Of a stretch of DNA of 64,000 nucleotides, positions 44,589 through 56,623 are shown piece by piece. Source of the DNA: Thinopyrum elongatum. Its lineage: Eukaryota > Streptophyta > Magnoliopsida > Poales > Poaceae. Numbering within the stretch: the first letter of the stretch is position 1; each line of letters opens with the position of its first letter. Both the position numbers and the translations under genes were made by a program. The notes under the pieces were generated by a model. That model made no database searches and was not told where the DNA came from. It worked only from the letters and a program-made list of their open reading frames with translations. Location: assembly GCA_011799875.1 (NCBI GenBank), contig CM022302.1, positions 49,779,030-49,843,029 on the forward strand, read 5' to 3'.

Positions 44589-47500
44589 ATGGCCCGTGCT
44601 GTTGTTCCGTTGAATTTTAATGCGTTCCTTGAGAAAGCAAAGTTGAAAGATGATGGTAGCAATTACACGGACTGGGTCCGTAACTTGAGGATTATCCTCA
44701 TTGCTGCACAGAAGAATTACGTCCTGGAAGCACCGCTAGGTGCCAAACCTGCTGCAGGAGCTGAACCAGATGTTATGAACGTCTGGCAAAGCAAAGCTGA
44801 TGACTACTCGATAGTTCAGTGTGCCATGCTTTACGGCTTAGAACTGGGACTTCAACGACGTTTTGAACGTCATGGAGCATATGAGATGTTCCAGGAGTTG
44901 AAGTTAATATTTCAAGCAAATGCCCGGATTGAGAGATATGAAGTCTCCAATAAGTTCTACAGCTGCAAGATGGAGGAGAATAGTTCTGTCAGTGAGCATA
45001 TACTCAGAATGTCTGGGTATAACAATCACTTGATTCAACTGGGAGTTAATCTTCCGGATGATAGTGTTATTGACATAATTCTTCAGTCACTGCCACGAAG
45101 CTACAAGAGCTTCGTGATGAACTATAACATGCAAGGGATGGATAAGACGATTCCCGAGCTCTTCGCAATGCTAAAGACTGCGGAGGTAGAAATCAAGAAG
45201 GAGCATCAAATGTTGATGGTCAACAAGACCACCAGTTTCAAGAAAAAGGGAAAAGGGAAGAAGAAGGGGAACTTCAAGAAGAACGGCAAACAAGTTGCTG
45301 TTCAAGAGAAGAAACCCAAGTCTAGACCTAAGCCTGAGACTGAGTGCTTCTACTGCAAGCAGACTGGTCACTGGAAGCGGAACTGCCCCAAGTATTTGGC
45401 GGATAAGAAGGACGGCAAGGTGAACAAAGGTATATGTGATATACATGTTATTGATGTGTACCTTACCAGAGCTCGCAGTAGCACCTGGGTATTTGATACT
45501 GGTTCTGTTGCTAATATTTGCAACTCGAAACAGGGACTACGGATTAAGCGAAGACAGGCTAAGGACGAGGTGACGATGCGCGTGGGAAATGGTTCCAAAG
45601 TCGATGTGATCGCCGTCGGCACGCTACCTCTACATCTACCTTTGGGATTAGTTTTAGACCTGAATAATTGTTATTTGGTGCCAGCGTTGAGCATGTACAT
45701 TGTATCTGGATCTTGTTTGATGCGAGACGGTTATTCATTTAAATCTGAGAATAATGGTTGTTCTATTTATATGAGTAATATCTTTTATGGTCATGCACCC
45801 TTGAAGAGTGGTCTATTTGTATTAAATCTCGATAGTAGTGATACACATATTCATAATGTTGAAGCCAAAAGATGCAGAGTTGATAATGATAGTGCAACTT
45901 ATTTGTGGCACTGCCGTTTAGGTCATATTGGTGTAAAGCGCATGAAGAAACTCCATTCCGATGGACTTTTGGAATCACTTGATTATGAATCACTTGGTAC
46001 TTGCGAACCATGGCTCATGGGCAAGATGACTAAAACGCCGTTCTCCGGAACTATGGAGCGAGCAACAGATTTGTTGGAAATCATACATACTGATGTATGT
46101 GGTCCAATGAATGTTTAGGCTCGCGGCGGGTATCGTTATTTTCTCACCTTCACAGATGATTTGAGCAGATATGGGTATATCTACTTGATGAAACATAAGT
46201 CTGAAACATTTGAAAAGTTCAAAGAATTTCAGAGTGAAGTGGAAAATCATCGTAACAAGAAAATAAAGTATCTACGATCTGATCGTGGAGGAGAATATTT
46301 GAGTTACGAGTTTGGTGTACATTTGAAACAAAGCGGAATAGTTTCACAACTCACGCCACCGGGAACACCACAGTGTAATGGTGTGTCCGAACGTCGTAAT
46401 CGTACTTTACTAGATATGGTGCGATCTATGATGTCTCTTACTGATTTACCGCTATCGTTTTGGGGTTATGCTTTAGAGACGGCTGCATTCACGTTAAATA
46501 GGGAACCATCTAAATCCGTTGAGACGACTCCTTATGAACTGTGGTTTGGCAAGAAACCAAAGTTGTCATTTCTTAAAGTTTGGGGCTGCGATGCTTATGT
46601 GAAAAAGCTTCAACCTGATAAGCTCGAACCCAAGTCGGAGAAATGTGTCTTCATAGGTTACCCAAAAGAGACAGTTGGGTACACCTTCTATCACAGATCC
46701 GAAGGCAAGACTTTCGTTTCTAAGAATGGATCCTTTCTAGAGAAGGAGTTTCTCTCGAAAGAAGTGAGTGGGAGGAAAGTAGAACTTGATGAGGTAACTG
46801 TACCTGCTCCCTTATTGGAAAGTAGTTCATCACAGAAACCGGTTCCTGTGACTTCTACACCAATTAGTGAGGAAGCTAATGATGATGATCATGAAACTTC
46901 AGATCAAGTTACTACCGAACCTCGTAGGTCAACCAGAGTAAGATCCACACCAGAGTGGTATGGTAATCCTGTTCTGGAGGTCATGTTACTAGACCATGAC
47001 GAACCTACGAACTATGAGGAAGCGATGATGAGCCCAGATTCCGCAAAATGGCTTGAGGCCATGAAATCTGAGATGGGATCCATGTATGAGAACAAAGTGT
47101 GGACTTTGGTTGACTTTCCTGATGATCGGCAAGCCATCGAGAATAAATGGATCTTCAAGAAGAAGACAGACGCTGATGGTAATGTTACTGTCTACAAAGC
47201 TCGACTTGTTGCGAAAGGTTTTCGACAAGTTCAAGGAGTTGACTATGATGAGACCTTTTCACCCGTAGCGATGCTTAAGTCCATCCGAATCATGTTAGCT
47301 ATTGCCGCATTTTATGATTATGAAATTTGGCAAATGGATGTAAAGACTGCGTTCCTGAATGGAGTTCTGGAAGAAGAGTTGTATATGATGCAACCTAAAG
47401 GTTTTATCGATCCAAAGGGTGCTAACAAAGTGTGCAAGCTCCAGCGATCCATTTATGGACTGGTGCAAGCCTCTCGGAGTTGGAATAAATGTTTTGATAG

Positions 47501-48561
47501 TGTGATCAAAGCATATGGTTTTATACAGACTTTTGGAGAAGCCTGTATTTACAAGAAAGTGAGTGGGAGCTCTGTAGCATTTCTAATCTTATATGTGGAT
47601 GACATATTGTTGATTGGAAATGATATAGAATTTCTGGATAGCATAAAAAAATACTTGAATAAGAGTTTTTCAATGAAGGACCTCGGTGAAGCTGCTTACA
47701 TATTGGGCATCAAGATCTATAGAGATAGATCAAGACGCTTAATTGGACTTTCACAAAGCACATACCTTGACAAAGTTTTGAAGAAGTTCAAAATGGATCA
47801 GGCAAAGAAAGGGTTCTTGCCTGTGTTACAAGGTATGAAGTTGAGTAAGACTCAATGCCCGACCACTGCAGAAGATAGAGAGAAAATGAAAGATGTTCCC
47901 TATGCTTCAGCCATAGGCTCTATCATGTATGCAATGCTGTGTACCAGACCTGATGTGTGCCTTGCTATTAGTTTAGCAGGGAGGTACCAAAGTAATCCAG
48001 GAGTGGATCACTGGACAACGGTCAAGAACATCCTGAAATACCTGAAAAGGACCAAGGATATGTTTCTCGTTTATAGAGGTGACAAAGACCTCATCGTAAA
48101 TGGTTACGTTGATGCAAGCTTTGACACTGATCCGGACGATTCTAAATCGCAAACCGGATACGTGTTTATATTGAACGGTGGAGCTGTCAGTTGGAGCAGT
48201 TCTAAACAGAGCGTCGTGGCGGGATCTACTTGTGAAGCGGAGTACATTGTTGCTTCGGAAGCAGCAAATGAAGGAGTTCATATCCGATCTAGGTGTCATA
48301 CCTAGTGCATCGGGTCCAATGAAAATCTTTTGTGACAATACTGGTGCAATTGCCTTGGCAAAGGAATCTAGATTTCACAAGAGAACCAAGCACATCAAGA
48401 GACGCTTCAACTCCATCCGGGATCAAGTCCAGGTGGGAGACATAGAGATTTGCAAGATACATACGGATCTGAATCTTGCAGACCCATTGACTAAGCCTCT
48501 TCCACGAGCAAAACATGATCAGCACGAAGGCTCCATGGGTGTTAGAATCATTACTGTGTAA
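44589..48561 (+). pseudogene. Gag-pol polyprotein of the Angela-like Copia (one stop, one frameshift)
   Basis: Starts at MARAVVPLNF. Domains: gag (about residues 1-220), a zinc knuckle CFYCKQTGHWKRNC (near 255), a protease active site WVFDTGSVANIC (near 300), GAG-pre-integrase WHCRLGHIGVKRM (near 440), integrase with HTDVCGP, RSDRGGE and GVSERRNR, RVT_2 with YVDDILLI, and RNase H with GYVDASFD, STCEAEY and CDNTGAIAL. A TAG at 46116-46118 interrupts the integrase N-terminus; the frame then resumes unchanged. A small deletion near 48275 shifts the frame inside RNase H, and the last part, including ADPLTKPLP, reads to a stop at about 48561. It encodes all proteins for retrotransposition but is not functional as read. 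Confidence 0.95.
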
Positions 48562-48579
48562 TCTAGATTATTGACTCTA

Positions 48580-48594
48580 GTGCAAGTGGGAGAC
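48580..48594 (+). promoter_or_regulatory. Polypurine tract of the Angela-like Copia
   Basis: GTGCAAGTGGGAGAC directly precedes the TG of the 3' LTR. The same sequence, inverted, marks the minus-strand Copia at 60259. Confidence 0.85.
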
Positions 48595-50321
48595 TGAAGA
48601 AAATATGCCCTAGAGGCAATAATAAAGTTATTATTTATTTCCTTATATCATGATAAATGTTTATTATTCATGCTAGAATTGTATTAACCGGAAACATGAT
48701 ACATGTGTGAATACATAGACAAACAGAGTGTCACTAGTAAGCCTCTACTAGACTAGCTCGTTAATCAAAGATGGTTATGTTTCCTAACCATAGACATGAG
48801 TTGTCATTTGATTAACGGGATCACATCATTAGGAGAATGATGTGATTGACTTGACCCATTCCGTTAGCTTAGCACTTGATCGTTTAGTATGTTGCTATTG
48901 CTTTCTTCATGACTTATACATGTTCCTATGACTATGAGATTATGCAACTCCCGTTTACCGGAGGAACACTTTGTGTGCTACCAAACGTCACAACGTAACT
49001 GGGTGATTATAAAGGTGCTCTACAGGTGTCTCCGAAGGTACTTGTTGAGTTGGCGTATTTCGAGATTAGGATTTGTCACTCCGATTGTCGGAGAGGTATC
49101 TCTGGGCCCACTCGGTAATGCACATCACTATAAGCCTTACAAGCAATGTAACTAATAAGTTAGTTGCGGGATGATGCATTACGAAACGAGTAAAGAGACT
49201 TGCCGGTAACGAGATTGAGCTAGGTATTGAGATACCGACGATCGAATCTCGGGCAAGTAACATACCGATGACAAAGGGAACAACGTATGTTGTTATGCGG
49301 TTTGACCGATAAAGATCTTCGTAGAATATATAGGAACCAATATGAGCATCCAGGTTCCGCTATTGGTTATTGACCGGAGACGTGTCCCCGTCATGTCTAC
49401 ATAGTTCTCGAACCCGTAGGGTCCGCACGCTTAAAGTTCTGTGACGATTTGTATTATGAGTTTATGTGTTTTGATGTACCGAAGGTAGTTCGGAGTCCCG
49501 GATGAGATCGGGGACATGACGAGGAGTCTTGAAATTGTCGAGACGTAAAGATCGATATATTGGACGACTATATTCGGACATCAGAAAGGTTCCGAGTGGT
49601 CCGTTTATTTTTCGGAGTACCGGGGAGTTACAGGAATACGGGGAAGAAGTATATGGGCCTTATTGGGCTTTAGGGGAGAGAGAGAGGTAGGCCGCGCGCC
49701 CCCCTAAGGCCTAGTCCGAATTGGACAAGGGGGAGGGGCTGCGCCCCCTCCTTCCTTCTCTTATCTCTTCCCCTTCCTTCTCTCCTACTCCTACTACTTG
49801 GAAGGGGGGGAATCCTACTCCCGGTGGGAGTAGGACTCCTCCAGGGCGCGCCATAGCTAGGCCGGCCCTCCCCCCTCCACCACTCCTTTATATACGTGGA
49901 CAAGGGGCACTCCATAGACACAACAATTGATCATTGATCTCTTAGCCATGTGCGGTGCCCCCCTCCACCATAATCCACCTCGATCATATCGCAGCGGTGC
50001 TTAGGCGAAGCCCTGCATCGGTAGCATCATCATCACCGTCACCACGCCGTCGTGCTGACGAAACTCTCCTGTGAAGCTTTGCTGGATCGGAGCTCGCGGG
50101 ATGTCATCGAGTTGAACGTGTGCTGAACTCGGAGGTGCCGTGCGTTCGGTACTTGGATCGGTCGGATCGTGAAGACGTACGACTACATCAACCGCGTTGT
50201 GCTAACGCTTCCGCTTTCGGTCTACAAGGGTACGTGGACACACTCTCCCCTCTCGTTGCTATGCATCACCATGATCCTGTGTGTGCGTAGGAAATTTTTG
50301 AAATTACTACGTTTCCCAACA
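48595..50321 (+). repeat. 3' LTR of the Angela-like Copia
   Basis: 1727 bp. It matches the 5' LTR with roughly three dozen differences by eye (about 2 percent). The TATA box is at about 49884-49897. Confidence 0.95.
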
Positions 50322-50326
50322 CCCCT

Positions 50327-52046
50327 GCCTCGATGCCGGCCGCCCCGTGCCCCCGGCCTGCCCCGACCACGCCGCACCTCTCCTCCCGTTCGGTCCGGCC
50401 GGCGCCCCCTTCCTCCCTGTCCTCCTCCCTGTCCTTTTTTTTATATATATATATGATGATTTTTTTTGTTCATAGATGATATGTAGTGTATATGATGATA
50501 TGTATGTGCATATATGATGATATGTCCTGATTTTTCATAATTTTTTTGTTCATATATATGATGATTTTTTTTCATAGAATATGATGTTTTTTTGTTCATA
50601 GATGATCATATATATGATGTTTTTTTGTTCATATGTATGCATGGATGTGGATGGAATATGATGTTTTTTTGTTCATAGAATATGATGTTTTTTTTATTCA
50701 TAGATTTTTTTTGTTCATGAGAGAGGCGGGGACGTCGGACATTCATGAGAGAGGCGGTCCGATCATCGGACATGTCATGTGGAATTTTTTTTGTTCATAG
50801 AAAACTCCTAGCACTTCGACATGAGGGGGGACGTCGATCAACCCCCTCTCGCCCGACCAAACCTTCGAGTCCACCCAAACCGGGACTGAGATGTGATAGG
50901 TAGTATTTTTTTTGTTCGTAGAAAACTCCGGTAACTCTTCAACATGAGGGGGGACGTCGATCAACCCCCGCTCGCCCGACCAAACTCTCGAGTCCACCCA
51001 AACCGGGACTGAGATGTGATAGGTAGTATTTTTTTGTTATAGAAAAACTCCGGTAACTCTTCAACATGAGGGGGGACGTCGATCAACCCCCGCTCGCCCG
51101 ACCAAACTCTCGAGTCCACCCAAACCGGGACTGAGATGTGATGGTAGTATTTTTTTGGTCATAGAAAACTCCGGTAACTCTTCAACATGAGGGGGGACGT
51201 CGACAACCCCCCTCGCCTGACCAAACTCTCGAGTCCACCCAAACCGGGATGAGATGTGATAGGTAGTATTTTTTTGTTATAGAAAACTCCGGTAACTCTT
51301 GAACATGAGGGGGGACGTCGACAACCCCCTCTCGCCGACCAAACTTCGAGTCCACCCAAACCGGGACTGAGATGTGATAGGTAGTATTTTTTTGTCATAG
51401 AAAACTCCGGTAACTCTTCAACTGAGGGGACGTCGATCAACCCCCTCTCGCTGACCACTATCGAGTCCACCCAAACCGGGACTGAGATGTGATAGGTAGT
51501 ATTTTTTTTGTTCATAGAAAACTCCGGTAACTCTTCAACATGAGGGGGGACGTCGATCAACCCCCGCTCGCCCGACCAAACTTTCGAGTCCACCCAAACC
51601 GGGACTGAGATGTGATAGGTAGTATTTGTTTTGTTCATAGAAAACTCCGGTAACTCTTCAACATGAGGGGGGACGTCGATCAACCCCCTCTCGCCAAACC
51701 GGAACTGAAAAAGCATTGTCGAGGCCACCCCAAACCCTAGAAGCGTTGTCGAGGCCATCCCAAACCCTAGAAGCGTCGAGGCCACCCAAATTTACCAAGT
51801 TTAAAGTGCGTTGTCGAGGCATAGCGATTATTTTTTGCAAAGTGTCATCTCCTGAAAGTATAACCCCGATAACTTCGACATGAGGGGGGACGTCGGACAT
51901 GCATGAGAGAGGTGGTCCGCAATTAATCCATTGCTCATATATGCATATGATTCCTTGTTGTGATTAATTAGCTAGGTCTATGTTTGCCACTAATATATCC
52001 ATCTCTTATGTTTGTATATTGCCATGTTGTAATATTTGCAGAAACT
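50327..52046 (+). other. ORF2 leader (right part) and its repeat-filled intron, CACTA 2
   Basis: GC-rich leader to about 50430, then T-rich sequence with ATGATGATATG words. A tandem array follows, then an acceptor (TTGCAG) ending at 52041, 5 bp before the ORF2 ATG. No gene was seen in the intron. Confidence 0.55.
50770..51700 (+). repeat. Tandem array, about 8 copies of a 117-123 bp unit
   Basis: Units with GAAAACTCC starts lie near 50800, 50921, 51041, 51161, 51281, 51400, 51517 and 51640. Each carries CATGAGGGGGGACGTCGA and CCACCCAAACCGGGACTGAG. The best preserved spacing is 123 bp. Partial copies flank the array (about 50730 and 51860). Confidence 0.95.
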
Positions 52047-55000
52047 ATGGACAGAGACTTGGAACAAGAAGAGTTGTTGGGGAATATAATCCGCGACGGA
52101 GGTGATCCCTTGTCGTTTCTCAACGACACCGATGGTCAGGAAGGAGAGGATGATGGCTCCTGTAATACAACAATGGAGGAAGAAGGAGATGATGACGGCT
52201 CCGGTGACCGAATGGCGGAGGAAGAAGACCATGATGACAGCTCCGGTGACCGAACGGAGGAGGGAGCCGTTGCAAATTCCGGCGAGGTATATATATTAAT
52301 TAAGCCTGTGCTGACTAATTGATGCATTAATTGTTTTGGTATGTACATATATTAACGCTTCTTTCTTATTTTATAGCCCTCTGGATCGAGCCAAACTTCC
52401 GTAAGGAGACGAGGCCCGAAAAAAGGTTGCGCCAGCATGAAAGGTTCACGATCACAGCAATCGCGGACGATGGCCAACCGATTGAACCCAAGCAGACGAA
52501 GGACACATTTGTTAGTCAGTGCGGAGCTATTGTTAGGGACAGCGTCCCGATCAGCGTCCAACAATGGAATAAGAGTAAGGACCACCCTGAAGTTTCTTAT
52601 GTCCAGGATAGACAGAAAAATGATCTTTGGACCTCGCTAATGGCAAATTTCACCCTACCGCTAGAGGAGGATCCGAATAAGCCAGTTATAGAGCCAAAGG
52701 TCAGGGCATTTGCTCTTAAGAAGATAGCAGATCTATTTAGGAACTGGAAGAAAGAGTTGAACACAAGGTTTGTCGATAAAGGGAAGACTCCAGAATTCAC
52801 CAGCCGATATGAGAAGATAAGAGATCACTGGCCCGCATTTGTGGCCTACAAGAACTCGGAGAAGGGTAAGAAAAGGTCAGAGACAAACAAGAAAAATGCT
52901 GCAAAGAAGAAGTATCACCATCACACGGGGTCAGGTGGCTGCTACAAAGCCCGGCCGTTGTGGGACAAAGCTAAGCAAGACCTGCGTGCTAAAGGGGTCC
53001 AACCAGTGACATTGAACTGGCCAGACCGTTCAAGGACTTGGTTCTTCGGGGTTGGGGGAACTTTGGACCCAGAAACAGGGGAGTGTCGTTGGACGGATGA
53101 GCAACTTGCAATACCTATCAAGAAGCTTCAGCAATATATCAGCGCAGCGCAGGAAGGGATGTTCATTCCCGACAGAGAGAAGGACGAGCTGACAGAGGCC
53201 CTCGGGAATCTTGAGCACCCTGGACGAACACGAGGCACACCAGGCTCCGTTCCGTGGGTGGTTGGGTTTGCCGACAGCGGTGGTTACAGAAGCCGAGAGA
53301 GAAAGAGGAAAGCGGAGGTGAGCGAAATGCAGAAGCTCAATGCAAGAATAGCAAAGCTAGAGGAACTTGCAGTTGCCGGCCAACCATCTCAGCTGCACGA
53401 AGATCCTGCCCCAGAAGCTACCCCACCATCTCAGCGGAGAAGTAGCGTGGCTTCCATGGAGCTCGTTCAGCCTGATTTCACGGCTCCTCGCCATCCCGTG
53501 GATACTATCACGGAGGCTCGAGCTAATGACGAAATGGCAGAACCTCACTTTGAAGGCGGCTGTCGGCTCTGTTGCATCTCCTCAAGCTGACGGAACTTTT
53601 CACTGCGGTCCGATTCCACATGGCTATGCTGTTGTGACGGTGGATGAAATAATGGAGGGATTTGAGGAGCTGGAGCTTGACCACCCTACAGGTGAAGGGG
53701 AGAATCATCTGGTTTATGCTTTGAGGAGTACCGGTCTATGGAGGAAGGAGTACATCAAGCTTCCAAACTGGACTCCTCCTCCTCCTCCTCCTCCGGCGAG
53801 TCAGGGCACTCCGCCTCCTCCTCCGCGTCCTCCTCCGGCGAGTGATCAGGGCACTTTGCCGCCTCCTCCGCCTCCTCCGGCGCGTGAGGGCACTCCGCCT
53901 CCTCTGGCGCGTCGGAGCACTCCTTCTCCTCCTCCGCCTCCTCCGGCGTGTCAGCGGACTCCGCCGCGTCAGCAAAGGCGGAAGAGAGACGGTGCCGCTC
54001 CGGCGGCTAGCAGTACAAGAGGCGGGAAGAATTTCAAATACGGTCCAAGCCTCAAGCCTCTGGAAAAGTTACCATATGAGAGGACCGACGAGGAAAACGC
54101 AGAAATCAGTGCTACCGAAGTGGAGGCCCATTTTGCACGGAAACCTCCACCTCCGAAGGAAACATTAGATCCGGTGAAAGTGAAGCGCACTCTGGATGCT
54201 CTTAAGCGACCACCACCGCCTTCGCCGCAATCCAACTATGAGCGCATTATTGAAACGACATATAAGGGAGCGCAGCGGTCGGGAAGTACTTCCAGTGATG
54301 CAAGATTAGCACAACGAAGAAGTGGGAAAACAATTCCCCAGCTTGGCGAACAAGCGAAGCAATCGTGCCCCCCGCTCAGGGTGTCTAGCGATATCGTCGC
54401 TAATCATCCGGGGCTAGTGCCCGGTACCAGTCCTGCTGATTACCTGGCCGATGATGTACAGTTTGAAATGTTAGAGGTAGTAGATATCTTCAGATACGAG
54501 TACGGGAAGCCTCTCGTCAAACCTGATCCTCCTCCTCTAACAACGATGATGCGAAGATTGCACGAATGGTACATGGATACCTGCAGGAAGTCTGGGAAGG
54601 ATACTTTGATGCTGGGAATTAAATAGGAGCATGACCTTGTTGGAACTGAGGTGTTGCCTGTTCTATTTGTGGAGTTATTCCAGTTATACAATCAAGACGC
54701 CCTCGACAAACAACTCATGACTTGCTACTGTCTGTAAGTATTACTTCTGTAATTAAGTCTCTATAGCTCAGCTCTTTCATTGCATGTATATATAATTATC
54801 CTCACTATATTATGCAGATTGAAGACCGTCGAATGCAAAAAAGCACAAATCTATGACATTGGATTCATTAACCCAAATACCATAAATGAATGGTCGGTTA
54901 AAAACAGAGTCGAAGATACCGAGGACAACTTGCTACAATCGCTGCTTCGAAATCAAAACATAGGGAAAATACTCTTTCCTTACAATTTCAAGTGAGTGTT

Positions 55001-55609
55001 ACTGTCTTGTGCATATTCGGTTTCGCTTACTCCAGGTTATAGTAATGTAATTGATGAGTTATGCATGCGTGCGCAGCTTCCACTTTATTCTGCTAGAGAT
55101 TAAGCTTGACCAGGGAGTAGTAATTGTCTTAGACTCGAGACGAAAAGATCCCAATAAGTATGCGGACATGACTGCAATGTTCCAGAAGTAAGTTCAATCG
55201 ATCATTATCGCACCATATCATATCGGCAACTTTGTTCATTTCCGGATATCAAGTAATTATTTTCTTTGTCTGGCAGGGTTTGGAAAGAGTTCACCGGAAT
55301 CGTTCACGGCCTGCCGAGGGAGCTGCGATCTACACACCCTAAAGTAAGTAGTACTAGCTACTTCCGTGCATCTTCCATTGATTCTAGTTTCATCAATACC
55401 ATTTATCATGCTTGATTATCAGTTTGATTGAACTCTATTCTCGTAAAGTGCTTGTAGCAGGAAGGCGGGAATAATTTATGTGCATACTACGTTTGCGAGT
55501 TCATCCACAGCACGACCTCTGAGCGGGGCTACTCTGACAAACAATATGAAATACGTAAACAATAATATTCACAATTTTATTTTATTACCATCAATTGTGT
55601 TGACTTTCA

Positions 55610-55650
<41 letters not shown>

Positions 55651-55807
55651 ACCCCCTTCTTTAAATTAGATGTGGCAGATGTGGGATGAACTCCTAAAAC
55701 ATGATCGCATACGAGCAATTCAAGAGGAATTTGCGGGATTCTTTCTTGACCACGTCATAAATGAGAAGGGAGAATTCCATGTGGAAATTGAAATAGATTT
55801 TCGCTAG
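52047..55807 (+). pseudogene. ORF2 of CACTA 2: Ptta/EnSpm-type protein with Ulp1-like end, broken
   Basis: The exon plan matches CACTA 1: 52047-52286, 52377-54733, 54818-54991, 55077-55187, 55277-55343, 55449-55550 and 55670-55807. The acidic first exon is followed by RRRGP, KKYHHHTGSGGCYK, a long Pro-rich (PPPPPPPAS) segment, and the protease-like end with FHFILLEI, LDSR and NNLCAYYVCEF (GTDLCGYYVCEY in CACTA 1). Breaks: a missing A in the run at 52420-52425, a frameshift near 53530-53545, TAG at 54624-54626, TAG at about 55456, and a lost donor after 55550 (GT to AT). The protease Gly after Cys is Ala here. Confidence 0.85.
55611..55649. repeat. (TA)n microsatellite in the last intron of ORF2
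   Basis: A pure TA run of about 38 bp. A TA tract of similar place occurs in the matching intron of CACTA 1 (11999-12018). Confidence 0.9.
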
Positions 55808-56169
55808 ATGATGTCAGGGATCGTAAGAGATGTTATATTGTATATATGTAGTAGCTTCGGATAGAAATACGAAAACTTGTTGTTCGATTAATCTCTCGGA
55901 GAAAGAGAGTTCACTTCTCTCTGTATATGTTCATGACGATCTTGTGTAATTAATGGTTCCTTCATTTGCTTACTAGCTAGCGTGTCAAGTTCTCTCTATA
56001 TGTATAGTAGCTAGCGTCGACCAAGCACGGAGAAATAGAGGACACTTCTCTCTATTAGCTAGCTAACACAATATAAAACCCCTAAATTAACCCTTCAAAA
56101 CCCCCTAAACCCCCCCCCCCTTTAAAAAAAAAAGAAAAACCCCAGCTCCTGCCAGCTGCTGATGCGTGG
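55808..56169 (+). other. 3' flank of ORF2, CACTA 2
   Basis: No gene was seen. It ends in a C-rich stretch with CCTAAACCCCC near 56100. Confidence 0.5.
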
Positions 56170-56382
56170 ATGCCTTTTGGTCCCGGTTGGTATTACCAAC
56201 CGGGACTAAAGGTCCTCCTCCTGGGCGCCCCGCAGCGGCCACGTGGAGCCCCTTCTGTCCCGGTTCGTAAGCGAACCGGGACTAAAGGTTTTGGGCTTTA
56301 GTCCCGACCTTTTTGTCCCGGTTCCAGAACCGGGACTAAAGGCCCTCTGGAACCGGGACTAGTTCCCTGTTTTCTACTAGTG
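56170..56382 (+). repeat. 3' subterminal array and terminus, CACTA 2
   Basis: Pairs of GGTCCCGGTT/AACCGGGACTAAAGG lie at about 56180-56210, 56259-56288 and 56318-56342, followed by the terminus TTTTCTACTAGTG. Confidence 0.9.
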
Positions 56383-56383
56383 G

Positions 56384-56543
56384 GAATGTTGATTCATTTC
56401 CGTTCCGGCAAATTTCAAGCGCTCGATTTGTCCACTTTGTAGCACAAGTCATGCCGAAATTTTCCGTGAATTTCGGCATGTGCTACAAATTAGAACATAT
56501 CGAGTGCCCGGGATTTGCCGCAATGGGAATGAATCAACGTTCC
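56384..56543. repeat. Foldback hairpin of about 160 bp
   Basis: The left arm (GTTGATTCATTTCC, CGGCAAAT, CTCGAT, TTTGTAGCAC, ATGCCGAAAT) and the right arm (ATTTCGGCATGTGCTACAAA, ATCGAG, ATTTGCCG, GGGAATGAATCAAC) pair over about 75 bp around a loop of about 9 bp. It lies directly right of CACTA 2 in the presumed intron of the outer element. Confidence 0.85.
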
Positions 56544-56623
56544 TGCAAAATATAGGCCTTTTTTATGTCATTGTTCATTTTATTAGGTCTAGAATTAATT
56601 GACTAGACTTAATCATAGGAAAT

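Larger units (their letters stand above)
41626..50321 (+). mobile_element. Angela/WIS/BARE-like Copia retrotransposon, complete, 8.7 kb
   Basis: The LTRs are 41626-43351 and 48595-50321, with a perfect target duplication CCCCT (41621-41625 and 50322-50326). It encodes gag, protease, integrase, RT and RNase H in one frame, broken by one stop and one deletion. The LTR sequence (AATATGCCCTAGAGGCAA near the start, ACGTTTCCCAACA at the end) is that of the BARE/WIS/Angela group. The two LTRs are closely similar. Confidence 0.95.
35041..56382 (+). mobile_element. CACTA transposon 2 (21.3 kb including a nested Copia)
   Basis: The left end CAATAGTAGAAAACAGGGC (a CACTA to CAATA change) pairs with the right end, which inverted reads CACTAGTAGAAAACAGGG. 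The target duplication GGA is perfect (35038-35040 and 56383-56385). Without the nested Copia it is about 12.6 kb. Subterminal palindromes are GGTCCCGGTT/AACCGGGACC. It holds a small coiled-coil ORF, a Tnp2 transposase and an ORF2, all with stops or frameshifts. Confidence 0.95.

Noticed and set aside
50770..51700. CRISPR-like array
   Set aside because: Units are contiguous tandem copies with no unique spacers, in a plant transposon.
53736..53975. Arg-rich minus-strand ORF
   Set aside because: Shadow of the Pro-rich codons of ORF2 on the other strand.
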